Assembly (NCBI GenBank): GCA_050260415.1
Contig: JBLNCE010000116.1
Location: 1-40,081 of the forward strand
DNA length: 40,081 bases
Direction of reading: 5' to 3'
Source: JBLNCE01 sp050260415
GTDB lineage: Bacteria; Bacillota; UBA4882; JAAYXC01
Each line of letters begins with the position of its first letter. The first letter of the stretch is position 1. Below are positions 32,730 to 40,081 of the stretch, in pieces. A program made the position numbers and the translations under genes. Under the pieces are notes generated by a model that worked only from the letters and a program-made list of their open reading frames with translations, was not told the DNA's origin and did no database searches.

Positions 32730-32777
32730 GAGCCGCACCTGGCGCATCATGCTCGGTCCTACGGTGTTCTTCCTCCA

Positions 32778-32906
32778 TCACTGCCATGTCTGCTCGGTCG
32801 CGTCATCCGCCAGCCGCATCTCCCGCAGATCGAAAACCGCGCTGCTGCCGAACCAGACATGCGCCAACTCGTGCGCTTGATAATAACAAAAGTTGGGTAT
32901 TCCCAT
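32778..32906 (-). pseudogene. Fragment of an ImmA/IrrE-type metallopeptidase
   Basis: A 42-codon reading frame on the minus strand, from an ATG at 32906 to a TGA at 32778. It contains AHELAHVWFGSSAVFDL and then DDATEQTWQ before the stop. The HExxH zinc motif followed by xWxGxSxVxDL and an ATEQxW segment is the pattern of the ImmA/IrrE peptidase family found in mobile elements and toxin-antitoxin-like systems. The normal upstream part and the downstream CNxVAAEFLVP part are absent, and there is no ribosome binding site, so I read it as a decayed remnant. It may mark an old insertion next to the hydrogenase operon. Confidence 0.55.
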
Positions 32907-32944
32907 AAATCAGGTTGCGAAAACGCCTTTGTTTTACGCTTTTC

Positions 32945-33007
32945 AACTCACCCCCCGTCCCCCTTTCTAAGCTTAGAGAGGGGGTGGCCGAAGGCTGGGG
33001 GTGAGTT
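32945..33007. repeat. Palindromic intergenic repeat (AACTCACCCCC type)
   Basis: Outer arms AACTCACCCCC (32945-32955) and GGGGGTGAGTT (32997-33007) enclose a smaller hairpin, CCCCCT / AGGGGG at 32959-32984, with CTAAGCTTAG at its centre. Such compound palindromes are dispersed in many genomes. It might also help terminate the hydrogenase transcript, although no T-run follows. Confidence 0.7.
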
Positions 33008-33061
33008 AAACGGCCTGAATCCAGGCTTTTATTACCTGAGCAAAAGGGATACCCGACTAAT

Positions 33062-33086
33062 AAAAAAAACCGTCTAATGAAGACGG
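33062..33086 (-). terminator. Rho-independent terminator of the amino-acid ABC transporter operon
   Basis: On the minus strand a six-base stem CCGTCT / AGACGG with a five-base loop is followed directly by eight T residues. It lies about 60 bases after the stop of the ATPase gene, the last gene of that operon. Confidence 0.85.
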
Positions 33087-33146
33087 CCCAAATAAAGCTA
33101 TTTAGCCCAAGAACGTTCAACTCAAGCTTCAAAACTCAAGACTGAA

Positions 33147-33872
33147 CTAGAGTATCTTGCTCAGAAACGCCTTCGTCCGCTCGTTCTGCGGCCGGTTGAA
33201 GACCTGATCCGGCGTGCCTTCCTCCACGACCAAACCCTCGTCGATGAACAGGACCCGGTTGCAGACCTCTCTGGCGAATCCCATCTCATGGGTGACCACG
33301 ACCATGGTCATACCCTCGGCGGCCAGCATCTTCATGACGTCCAGAACCTCCTGGATCATCTCCGGGTCAAGGGCGGAAGTGGGTTCGTCAAAGAGCATGG
33401 CTTTGGGCCGCATGGCCAGCGCCCTGGCGATGGCCACGCGCTGTTGCTGCCCCCCGGAAAGATGGTCCGGGTAGGTGTGCGCCTTCTCGCGTAGGCCGAC
33501 GCGGTCGAGCAGTTCGAATGCCCGGGCTTCCGCTTCTTCCCGCGGCAGCCCCCTGACCAGGGACGGCGCCAGGGCGATGTTTTGCAAGGCCGTCAGATGC
33601 GGAAAGAGGTTAAACCGCTGGAAGACCATGCCGACCTCGGCCCGCACCTCGTTCACGTCGATCACCCGGTGATCGGTCACCTCGACGTCGTCGAAGAAAA
33701 TACGCCCGTCGCTCGGCTCTTCCAGTAGATTCAGACAGCGCAGAAAGGTGCTCTTGCCTGAACCGCTCGGGCCAATCACGCAGAGCACCTCGCCCTGATC
33801 CACGCGGTTCGTCAACCCGCGGAGCACGTGCAGCCGGCCGAATCGTTTGTGGAGGTTTTCAACCCTAATCAC
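33147..33872 (-). CDS. Polar amino-acid ABC transporter ATP-binding protein (GlnQ-like)
   Basis: Cytoplasmic ATPase of a polar amino-acid importer. The 241-residue protein has Walker A GPSGSGKST, the Q-loop VFQRFNLFPHL, the signature LSGGQQQRVAIARAL, Walker B AMLFDEPTSALDP and the switch histidine in VVVTHEMGFA, in the normal order and spacing. The GTG start lies inside the permease gene, overlapping its end by eight bases. A strong terminator follows at 33062-33086. The substrate (glutamine, cystine, arginine or similar) is not decided; arginine genes nearby do not prove it. Confidence 0.95.
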   Translation of the reverse strand: MIRVENLHKRFGRLHVLRGLTNRVDQGEVLCVIGPSGSGKSTFLRCLNLLEEPSDGRIFFDDVEVTDHRVIDVNEVRAEVGMVFQRFNLFPHLTALQNIALAPSLVRGLPREEAEARAFELLDRVGLREKAHTYPDHLSGGQQQRVAIARALAMRPKAMLFDEPTSALDPEMIQEVLDVMKMLAAEGMTMVVVTHEMGFAREVCNRVLFIDEGLVVEEGTPDQVFNRPQNERTKAFLSKIL

Positions 33873-34854
33873 CGGTCTTCAACTTCCTCTCCAGCAGAGC
33901 CACCAGCCTGGTAAACGGCAGCGTCATGACCAGAAAGACCACGGCCACGGCCAACCAGGTCTCGGTCGGGCGGTAGTAGGTGGTGGAGATAATCTGTCCT
34001 CTCCGTACCAATTCCTCCATGGCGATGACGGAGACCAGGGATGAGTCCTTGAGCATGGCGATGAATTCGTTGCCAAGAGGCGGGATGACGCGCTTCAGGG
34101 CTTGCGGCAGAATGATGTAACGCATGGCCTGGCCGTGGGAAAGCCCCAGGGAGCGGGCGGCCTCCATCTGTCCGCGGTCGATGGATTGGATGCCGGCGCG
34201 GACGATCTCGGTCACGTAAGCGCCGCTATTGACGCTGAGTGCCAGGATGGCCGCAGGAAAGGGCGGGATATGCACCGGGTTGCCGTCGCCGCCGAAGAGC
34301 GCCAGCACGGAGCCGAGGACCGGCGGCAACGCATAGTAGACCATCATGATCTGTACCAGGAGCGGCGTGCCGCGTACGAAATCCACATAGAACCCGGTCG
34401 CCCCGCGGAAGAAGGGATTCTTGGCGATCCGGCCGATGCCGCCGAAGGTACCGATGACCACCCCGTCAAAGACCGCGATGACCGACAGAAGCAGGGTCAT
34501 CAGCGCCGCGCGCAGCAACAAAGGGAAGATGAGCTTCAGGAAATCCAAGGTAATCATGGCCGGGTAGAGATCGACCGTGACCTTTCGCGCGCGCCCGATA
34601 TAGAGTTCCTCTTCCCGGCTGGCGTCGTATCGCCGTGGGTATTTGGCGGTGAATTTGTAGGTGCCCGGTTTGAAGCCCGTGAAAGTATGGGGCGCATTGT
34701 AACCGGTGTCTCTGCCGTCAATGAAGATTCTTGCTCCCGCCGGCTTGGATTTGACAGTCACGTCGAAGTTGTAATCCGCCGCGGCGGCGGAACTGGGGAC
34801 CAAGACGGCGAACGCCGTCAATAACGCCAATAACCATTTGCTAAGCTTAGGCAT
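33865..34854 (-). CDS. Amino-acid ABC transporter permease with N-terminal PEGA domain
   Basis: A 329-residue fusion. Residues 1-26 form a signal peptide (LSKWLLALLTAFAVLVPSSA), and residues about 29-97 form a PEGA-type beta domain (VKSKPAGARIFIDGRDTGYN, then FKPGTYKFTAKYPRR). The rest is a typical HisM/GlnP permease with about five helices; the ATPase-contact EAA loop reads EAARSLGLSHGQAMRYIILPQ. The PEGA part would face outside, ahead of the first permease helix. Normal permeases of this family are about 215-230 residues. The ATG has a GGGAGAG site. It lies between the binding-protein gene, from which it is separated by a strong hairpin, and the ATPase gene. Confidence 0.93.
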   Translation of the reverse strand: MPKLSKWLLALLTAFAVLVPSSAAAADYNFDVTVKSKPAGARIFIDGRDTGYNAPHTFTGFKPGTYKFTAKYPRRYDASREEELYIGRARKVTVDLYPAMITLDFLKLIFPLLLRAALMTLLLSVIAVFDGVVIGTFGGIGRIAKNPFFRGATGFYVDFVRGTPLLVQIMMVYYALPPVLGSVLALFGGDGNPVHIPPFPAAILALSVNSGAYVTEIVRAGIQSIDRGQMEAARSLGLSHGQAMRYIILPQALKRVIPPLGNEFIAMLKDSSLVSVIAMEELVRRGQIISTTYYRPTETWLAVAVVFLVMTLPFTRLVALLERKLKTGD

Positions 34855-34892
34855 TATAACTCTCCCGTGCGCGAGGCTGGGGGAAACAACCT

Positions 34893-34923
34893 GCGGTCAG
34901 CCGGCTCCACGCCGGCCGACCGC
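34893..34923 (-). terminator. Strong hairpin between the binding-protein and permease genes
   Basis: Thirteen-base arms, GCGGTCGGCCGGC and GCCGGCTGACCGC on the minus strand, with one mismatch, enclose a five-base loop. Only a weak T-rich tail (TTGTTT) follows. In ABC operons such a structure often lowers read-through, or protects the binding-protein message, so that the binding protein is made in excess; that role is inferred. Confidence 0.65.
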
Positions 34924-34954
34924 ATCGCTTCCACCCTAAACGCTCGCTCCGTCC

Positions 34955-35707
34955 TTATTCCGCAGGCGGCTCGACGTTGAACCAGGCCCGATAGATCTCG
35001 GCGTATTTGCCGCTCTCTTTGAGCTTGGCCAGAGCCTTGTTCACTTGATTGAGCAGCTTGTCGTTACCCTGCTTGACACCGATCCCGTAGTATTCGGAGG
35101 TAAAGGGTTCGTTGCTCACGAGCTTGAGCTTGCTGTCCTTGGTGGCTTCCCACATCAAGGTGGTGGAGTCGCCGACCACCGCGTCGCAGCCGCCGTTACG
35201 CAGTTCTTGGACCGCGTCGGGGTTGGTGTTGAAGCGCTTGACGTCCACGCCCTCCATCTTGGAGACGGCCTCGTCACCGGTCGTACCCAGCTGGACGCCG
35301 ACTTTCTTGCCGACCAGATCCGCCTCGGACGTGATGGATTCGTTGCCAGCCTGAACCAGGATCACCTGGCCGGCGGTGAAGTATGGATCGGAGAAGTTGA
35401 TCTGCGCCTTGCGCTCGTCGGTAATGGTCATGGCCGAGATTAGCACGTCGTAGTTGCCGTTCATCAGACCGGGGATGATGCCGTCCCAGCCGGTATTGAC
35501 GATCTCGATCTCGCGGCCCATCTCCTCGGCGATGGCTTTGATCAGATCGATGTCAAACCCTTTGAACTCATCGCCCTCCTGGTATTCCATGGGCGGATAG
35601 GTGCAGTCGGAACCGACTTTCAGGGCTTCCTTCTTGCCGCAACCGAGCGCGCCGAGGACCAGCATCGCGGCCAGTCCGAGGAAGAGCACATTGCGCAGAA
35701 TCTTCAC
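34955..35707 (-). CDS. Polar amino-acid ABC transporter substrate-binding lipoprotein
   Basis: Extracellular receptor of the importer. The 250-residue protein has a lipobox LGALGC (cysteine at about residue 23), then the SBP family-3 fold: KVGSDCTYPPMEY, GFDIDLIKAIAEEMG, the NGNYDVLISAMTITDERK segment and FSDPYFTAGQVILV. D/G-rich hinge residues are typical of binders of polar amino acids such as glutamine or cystine. The start is a GTG with AAGGAGTG upstream. It is the first gene of the transporter operon; a strong hairpin separates it from the permease gene. The exact ligand is not known. Confidence 0.94.
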   Translation of the reverse strand: MKILRNVLFLGLAAMLVLGALGCGKKEALKVGSDCTYPPMEYQEGDEFKGFDIDLIKAIAEEMGREIEIVNTGWDGIIPGLMNGNYDVLISAMTITDERKAQINFSDPYFTAGQVILVQAGNESITSEADLVGKKVGVQLGTTGDEAVSKMEGVDVKRFNTNPDAVQELRNGGCDAVVGDSTTLMWEATKDSKLKLVSNEPFTSEYYGIGVKQGNDKLLNQVNKALAKLKESGKYAEIYRAWFNVEPPAE

Positions 35708-35810
35708 GCTGTTTTCACTCCTTCACCTTCGGGCGTAATTGTATAACTATGCCGAAGCATTATTGGCTGTGATTTTCGACGCGACCAAGTCAATTCCTGC
35801 TTTCCTGGGC

Positions 35811-35836
35811 AAAAAACGGGCACGCGGCGGCGCGTG
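35811..35836 (-). terminator. Probable terminator of the arginine operon
   Basis: On the minus strand CACGCG / CGCGTG with a four-base loop is followed, after a CCCG spacer, by six T residues. It lies 26 bases beyond the argH stop and before the transporter operon. The spacer between stem and T-run makes it less than ideal. Confidence 0.6.
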
Positions 35837-35861
35837 TCTTGCATACATTATCCAATTGCAG

Positions 35862-37253
35862 TCAAGCATTCTCCGCCCCCCTGGCCCGTGCCAGTCTGTC
35901 CCGCGCCGCGGCCAGCGCCCCTCCGACCCTCGCCGGCGCGGTCCCGCCGGCCACGTCCTTACTCGCCAGACAGGCTTCGAGGCTCAGGGCGGCATATGCG
36001 TCTTCGCCGATCAACGGCGAAGCGGCCTGCAGATCGGACAACGGCAGATCGGTCAGAGATATTCCCCTCTCCACCGCCGTCCGCACCAGACGACCGACGA
36101 CGCCATGCGCTTCCCGGAAAGGCATCCCTTTGCGCACCAGATAATCCGCCAGATCCGTGGCGTTGAGGAACCCTTCCACGGCCGCCTGCCGCATGCGGGG
36201 GTAATTCCACCGGAGTGATCTTAGCATGGGCGGCAGGAGCCGGAGGCAGCCGCCGATGGTGTCGGCCGCGTCGAAGAGCGCTTCCTTGTCCTCTTGAAGA
36301 TCTTTGTTGTAAGCGAGCGGCAGCCCCTTGAGCACGGTCAGGAGCGTGACCAGATCCCCGATGACCCGGCCCGTCTTGCCGCGGATCAATTCGGCGCCGT
36401 CGGGGTTCCGCTTTTGCGGCATGATACTGCTGCCGGTGGAGAAGCCCTCATCGAACTCGACGAAGCCGAATTCGGTCGTGGACCAGAGCACCAATTCCTC
36501 GGCGAGGCGGCTCAGGTGCGTTTGGGTCAGTGCCGACGCGAAAACGAACTCCACGACCATGTCGCGGTCGGAGACGGCGTCGAGGCTGTTGCCGGTAACG
36601 CCCGCCAAGCCCAGTTCCCGGGCTACCTGCTCGCGGTCCAGACGGAAGCCCGCGCCCGCCAGGGCGCCGGCTCCAAGCGGGCTGATGCCGGCCCGCCCGG
36701 CGCAGTCCCCGAAACGCTCCCAATCGCGCCAGAGTGCCTCGGTATGGGCCAAGAGGTGGTGGGCAAGCAGGATCGGTTGCGCCCGCTGGAGATGGGTGTA
36801 ACCGGGGAGAACCGCCTCTCTATTGGCGTCCGCCACCTCCAGCAAGGCCTCGATCGCCTCAAGGATCTCCCGGCGTCGCTCCGCGCAGGCGCCGCGAACA
36901 AAAAGCCTGATATCCAGGGCCACTTGATCGTTGCGGCTCCGGCCCGTATGAAGCTTCTTGCCAACCGCGCCGAGGCGTTCGACGAGCAGGGACTCAATCA
37001 GGGAATGGATATCCTCGGCGCCGGAAAAGGATAGCTTACCGGCCTCGAAATCCGCCGCCAAGTCTGTCAGACCCTTCACCAGCTGATCGGCTTCCTGCTT
37101 CGGGATGATTCCACAGTCGCCGAGCATCCTGGCGTGCGCGACACTGCCCTTGATGTCTTCCGCCCAAAGGCGCCGATCGAACGGCAGCGAATCGCCGAAC
37201 GCCAGAAGCCGCTCGTCCGTATCGCGGCTGAAGCGGCCGCCCCAAAGTTTCAT
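35862..37253 (-). CDS. argH: Argininosuccinate lyase
   Basis: Splits argininosuccinate into arginine and fumarate, the last step of arginine synthesis. The 463-residue protein begins KLWGGRF, a family start; HTGRSRNDQVALDIRLF and TGSSIMPQKRNPDGAEL (fumarase/aspartase superfamily signature) follow, with the catalytic serine in GSSIMPQKRNP. The start ATG at 37253 overlaps the argG stop by four bases (ATGA); the in-frame extension to 37433 lies inside argG. It is the last gene of the arginine run. Confidence 0.97.
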   Translation of the reverse strand: MKLWGGRFSRDTDERLLAFGDSLPFDRRLWAEDIKGSVAHARMLGDCGIIPKQEADQLVKGLTDLAADFEAGKLSFSGAEDIHSLIESLLVERLGAVGKKLHTGRSRNDQVALDIRLFVRGACAERRREILEAIEALLEVADANREAVLPGYTHLQRAQPILLAHHLLAHTEALWRDWERFGDCAGRAGISPLGAGALAGAGFRLDREQVARELGLAGVTGNSLDAVSDRDMVVEFVFASALTQTHLSRLAEELVLWSTTEFGFVEFDEGFSTGSSIMPQKRNPDGAELIRGKTGRVIGDLVTLLTVLKGLPLAYNKDLQEDKEALFDAADTIGGCLRLLPPMLRSLRWNYPRMRQAAVEGFLNATDLADYLVRKGMPFREAHGVVGRLVRTAVERGISLTDLPLSDLQAASPLIGEDAYAALSLEACLASKDVAGGTAPARVGGALAAARDRLARARGAENA

Positions 37254-38479
37254 CCCGCCATACCGTCCACGGCGTTTTCCTTTGCCTGGGCAAGAGCCTG
37301 GACCGTCATGGGCAGACCGAAGAGGTTGATGAAACCCTCCGCGTCTTTCTGATTGTAACATTGATCCCGTCCGAACGTGGCCAGATCCTCCCGATAGAGC
37401 GAGTAGGGGGACTTGCGCGCCACCGCCTGGCACTGCCCCTTATAGAGTTGCACCCGGACAAGGCCGGTGACCCGCGCCTGGGTCGCGGCGACGAAGGCGT
37501 CCAGGGCGTTTTTGAGCGGGCTGAACCAGAGGCCGTAATAGACCAGTTCCGCATACTTGCCGGCCACAAGTTCTTTATAGTGCAAAGTTTCCCGATCCAG
37601 GGTCAGGTACTCCAGCTCCCGGTGCGCGGCATACATGATGGTGCCGCCCGGCGTCTCGTAAACGCCGCGGGATTTCATCCCCACCAACCGGTTCTCCACG
37701 AGGTCCACCCGGCCGACGCCGTGCCGGCCGCCGAGTTCGTTCAGGAGCACGAGCAGCGCCACAGGGTCGAGGCTGCGGCCGTTGACCGCGACCGGACATC
37801 CCCGCTCGAATTCGATCTCAACGTATTCCGGTTTGTCCGGGGCCTTCTCCGGCGAGACGGTCAGTTGAAACATGTCTTCGTTCGGCTGGTGCCACGGATC
37901 CTCCAGCACGCCGCCTTCATAGCTGCAATGCCACAAGTTCCGGTCCATGCTGTACGGTTTGGCCTTGGTGACCGGCACCGGGATGCCGTGGGCCGCCGCG
38001 TACTCCATCTCGTCCTCGCGCGATTTCAAGTCCCACTCGCGCCAGGGCGCGATAATCTTGATGCTTGGATCGATGGCCTTGAAGGTCAGCTCGAACCGGA
38101 CCTGATCGTTGCCTTTGCCCGTACAGCCGTGCGCCACCGCGTCCGCGCCCTCGAGCGCCGCAATCTCCATCTGCCGTTTGGCGATGAGGGGCCGGGCCAC
38201 GGAGGTCCCCAGGAGGTATTTACCCTCGTAGATGGCGCCCGCCTGCAGCATGGGATAGATGTAATCCGTCACGAACGGCAGGCGCAGGTCCTCGATATAG
38301 ATCTTGCTGGCCCCGGTCCTGAGGGCCTTTTCCTTCAGCGGGGCCAGTTCCTCGCCCTGGCCGACATCCGCGGCGTAGGCGATAACCTCGCACCCGTATT
38401 TCTCCTTGAGCCAGGGAATGATGACCGACGTGTCCAATCCGCCCGAATATGCCAGCACGACCCGTTTGACTTGACTCAC
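37250..38479 (-). CDS. argG: Argininosuccinate synthase
   Basis: Condenses citrulline and aspartate with ATP to argininosuccinate. The 409-residue protein starts VKRVVLAYSGGLDTSVI, with the PP-loop SGGLDTS; further family motifs are GCTGKGNDQVRFE and APWREWDL. A GTG start with GGAGGAG upstream was chosen. Its end overlaps argH by four bases, and argD lies 85 bases upstream. Confidence 0.97.
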   Translation of the reverse strand: MSQVKRVVLAYSGGLDTSVIIPWLKEKYGCEVIAYAADVGQGEELAPLKEKALRTGASKIYIEDLRLPFVTDYIYPMLQAGAIYEGKYLLGTSVARPLIAKRQMEIAALEGADAVAHGCTGKGNDQVRFELTFKAIDPSIKIIAPWREWDLKSREDEMEYAAAHGIPVPVTKAKPYSMDRNLWHCSYEGGVLEDPWHQPNEDMFQLTVSPEKAPDKPEYVEIEFERGCPVAVNGRSLDPVALLVLLNELGGRHGVGRVDLVENRLVGMKSRGVYETPGGTIMYAAHRELEYLTLDRETLHYKELVAGKYAELVYYGLWFSPLKNALDAFVAATQARVTGLVRVQLYKGQCQAVARKSPYSLYREDLATFGRDQCYNQKDAEGFINLFGLPMTVQALAQAKENAVDGMAG

Positions 38480-38564
38480 TTCAATGTCTCCTCCTCATAG
38501 CTACGGGATTAGGCAAATCTATACGATCTCTCAACTCGCGCCCATACTTCAAGGCCTGTCGCGA

Positions 38565-39749
38565 TCAAAACGCTTCCAGGACAGTACGAAGAATCCCCAG
38601 TCCTTCGGCGAGTTCTTCCGCCGAGATGGTCAGCGGCGGCGTCAGGCGAAGCGTGGCGGCGTTTACCGCGTTCATTAGCAGTCCGCGCTCCAGAGCGGCA
38701 TCGGCGCAGGCCGGGGCGGAGCATCTCAATTCCACGCCAAGCATGAGGCCCATACCCCTGACTTCCTCGATCACACTGAGTTCCGACTGCCAGGCGCTTA
38801 TCGTCTCCTTAACCTGTAAGCCAAGCGCCGCCGCCCGTCCGGGCAGATCGGCGCGGCGCAATTCGTCGACGCATGCGTGCACCGCGCAAGCCGCCAGGGG
38901 ATTCCCGCCAAAGGTCGCCTGATGATCGCCGGGCGCGAAGACGGCCGCTTCTTCCCGCGCCAACAGCGCTCCCACGGGAAACCCGCCCCCGATCCCCTTG
39001 GCGACCGTCATGACGTCAGGCTTGACGCCGAAATGCTCCCAAGCAAAGGGTTTACCGGTCCGGCCCATTCCGGTCTGCACTTCGTCGAAGATCAAGAGCA
39101 AACCCCGATCGCGCGCCAGCTTCTCCAAACCATGGATGAAACCGGGCGCGGCCGGATGCACTCCGCCCTCGCCTTGGATGAGTTCGACCATGAGCGCACA
39201 GGTTTGGGGAGTGAGCGCCTGCTCCCAACTGGTTAAGTCGTTGTAAACCGCGTAGCGAAATCCGGGCACCAGCGGCTCGAAGTCGGCCTGATATTTCGCC
39301 TGCCCGGTCGCGGACAAGGCCCCCATGGTGCGTCCGTGAAAGGACCCAAGCGCCGTAAGAATCTCGAACCGCCCGCCCAATCGTTCCCGTCCGTACTTCC
39401 GGGCGAGCTTGATGGCCGCCTCCACCGCTTCCGCGCCGCTGTTGCAGAAAAAGACCCGGTCCATGCCGGCCAACGCCGCCAAACGCTCCGCGGCCAGGAT
39501 CTGCCGCTCCGAGTAGTACAGGTTGGAGACGTGCAGAAGGCTGTTTGCCTGTGCGGCCAGGGCATCGGCCAGGAAAGCCGGCGCGTGCCCAAAGGCGTTG
39601 ACGGCAACTCCGCTCGTAAAGTCAAGATAAACCGCCCCGTCCGCATCCCAGACCCTGGACCCCTCGCCCCGGACGAGGACGAGCGGGTGCCGCCGGCAGT
39701 TCCGCATCAGAACCCGCTCCCCGCGGGCCAGCAAATCAGCTTGGCTCAT
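38565..39749 (-). CDS. argD: Acetylornithine aminotransferase
   Basis: PLP enzyme converting N-acetylglutamate semialdehyde and glutamate to N2-acetylornithine. The 394-residue protein has FCNSGAEAVEAAIKLAR, GSFHGRTMGALSATGQ, the LIFDEVQTGMGRTG motif and the PLP lysine in MTVAKGIGGGFPVGALL, all in place. The ATG has an AAAGGA site. It is followed by argG; upstream lie the heptad array and argB. Confidence 0.95.
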   Translation of the reverse strand: MSQADLLARGERVLMRNCRRHPLVLVRGEGSRVWDADGAVYLDFTSGVAVNAFGHAPAFLADALAAQANSLLHVSNLYYSERQILAAERLAALAGMDRVFFCNSGAEAVEAAIKLARKYGRERLGGRFEILTALGSFHGRTMGALSATGQAKYQADFEPLVPGFRYAVYNDLTSWEQALTPQTCALMVELIQGEGGVHPAAPGFIHGLEKLARDRGLLLIFDEVQTGMGRTGKPFAWEHFGVKPDVMTVAKGIGGGFPVGALLAREEAAVFAPGDHQATFGGNPLAACAVHACVDELRRADLPGRAAALGLQVKETISAWQSELSVIEEVRGMGLMLGVELRCSAPACADAALERGLLMNAVNAATLRLTPPLTISAEELAEGLGILRTVLEAF

Positions 39750-39773
39750 CCGTCAACATTCCTTTCAAAAGAC

Positions 39774-39857
39774 GGTCCCCAGTCCCCAGACACGAGGCAA
39801 AAGTCGAAAAGTCCAAAGTCACGAACTCCAGTCTCCAGTCGCGCGTCGCGAGTCGAA
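39774..39857. repeat. Twelve-unit heptad array RGTCNNN upstream of argD
   Basis: Twelve consecutive 7-base units stay in phase: GGTCCCC, AGTCCCC, AGACACG, AGGCAAA, AGTCGAA, AAGTCCA, AAGTCAC, GAACTCC, AGTCTCC, AGTCGCG, CGTCGCG, AGTCGAA. Degeneracy is high but the period is kept. The argD ATG begins 25 bases to the left, so the array could be part of the argB-argD transcript. Confidence 0.75.
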
Positions 39858-39924
39858 GGTTGTGGGTGGCGAAAGCGATTCGGCAGAGGTAAAAAGACAA
39901 GAGGCAAAAAGAGCTTTCGATCAT

Positions 39925-39972
39925 TCACCCCTTCACCCGCTCACCCCTTCACCCCTTCACCCCTTCACCCCG
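39925..39972. repeat. Six-unit octad array TCACCCCT after argB
   Basis: Six units of eight bases: TCACCCCT, TCACCCGC, TCACCCCT, TCACCCCT, TCACCCCT, TCACCCCG. It ends eight bases from the argB stop. It has the same style as the heptads, but the period is 8. Confidence 0.85.
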
Positions 39973-39980
39973 GCCCCCCG

Positions 39981-40081
39981 CTACTCCACCACCATCGTCC
40001 CAATGCCGCGATCGGTGAAGATCTCGAGCAAGAGGGAGTGCAGTTGACGCCCGTCGATGATATGGGTCCGGCCGACGCCGC
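39981..40081 (-). CDS. argB: Acetylglutamate kinase, C-terminal end (partial)
   Basis: Only the last 33 codons are in the window; the gene continues beyond the right edge. The reading is GVGRTHIIDGRQLHSLLLEI then FTDRGIGTMVVE and stop, the conserved C-terminus of N-acetylglutamate kinase. Position upstream of argD on the same strand supports this. Confidence 0.88.
   Translation of the reverse strand, partial: GVGRTHIIDGRQLHSLLLEIFTDRGIGTMVVE

Noticed and set aside
32803..33132. A 109-codon minus-strand frame over the gap after the hydrogenase operon
   Set aside because: It runs through the terminator at 33062-33086 and the palindromic repeat, has no ribosome binding site and is in a different frame from the peptidase remnant.
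35737..35800. Promoter of the binding-protein gene
   Set aside because: Several partial hexamers (TTGACT, TATACA, AATAAT) occur, but no pair has acceptable 16-18 base spacing.

Overview
The window is a GC-rich stretch of a bacterial chromosome. Gene order and gene content point to an anaerobic, Gram-positive-type member of the Bacillota, in the broad Clostridia group that includes Moorella- and Desulfotomaculum-like organisms. The evidence is the radC-mreBCD-mrdA-minCDE-rodA block, a DUF4321 gene next to maf, strong AGGAGG-type ribosome binding sites with frequent TTG and GTG starts, and an NADH-linked [FeFe]-hydrogenase operon with its own sensory hydrogenase. No rRNA, tRNA, CRISPR array, transposase or prophage gene was recognised. 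Species assignment is inference.

Left part (1-14,000, nearly all minus strand): folC and the divergent trmL open the window. Then, in transcription order from right to left, come DUF4321, maf, radC, mreB, mreC, mreD, mrdA (PBP2), minC, minD, minE, rodA, a lipid kinase (dagK-like) and plsY. This is a cell-shape, division-site and envelope-synthesis block. Middle part (14,000-24,000): miaB (+) has a clear promoter and a hairpin leader. A minus-strand run fmdB-like, argS, membrane protein, UPF0173 hydrolase, pyrG and amidohydrolase follows. Next is a lone exported protein made of about twelve beta-propeller-type repeats.

Right part: a consensus sigma-A promoter at 24,036 starts an XRE-cupin regulator followed by a hydrogenase cluster. 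It encodes a fused HydC-HydB diaphorase, the catalytic HydA, a free thioredoxin-like [2Fe-2S] protein, a PAS-containing sensory [FeFe] hydrogenase, and a SpoIIE/PP2C-type phosphatase with an unexplained C-terminal domain. Together these look like a catalytic module (NADH and probably ferredoxin to H2) coupled to an H2/redox-sensing module that signals through protein dephosphorylation. After a debris region (a decayed ImmA/IrrE peptidase fragment, a palindromic repeat and a terminator) come a polar amino-acid ABC transporter, whose permease carries an N-terminal signal peptide plus PEGA domain, and the arginine genes argB(partial)-argD-argG-argH on the minus strand.

The most unusual pattern outside the genes is a set of intergenic arrays with a strict 7-bp period (8 bp in one case). 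The repeated word differs at each locus (TACTTAG, AGGCRWG, NNGACTS, RGTCNNN), and the arrays often lie within a few bases of a stop codon. Two loci have arrays in inverted orientation around a central segment, and one array supplies the last codons and stop of maf. They resemble in style the heptanucleotide STRR repeats known from cyanobacteria.
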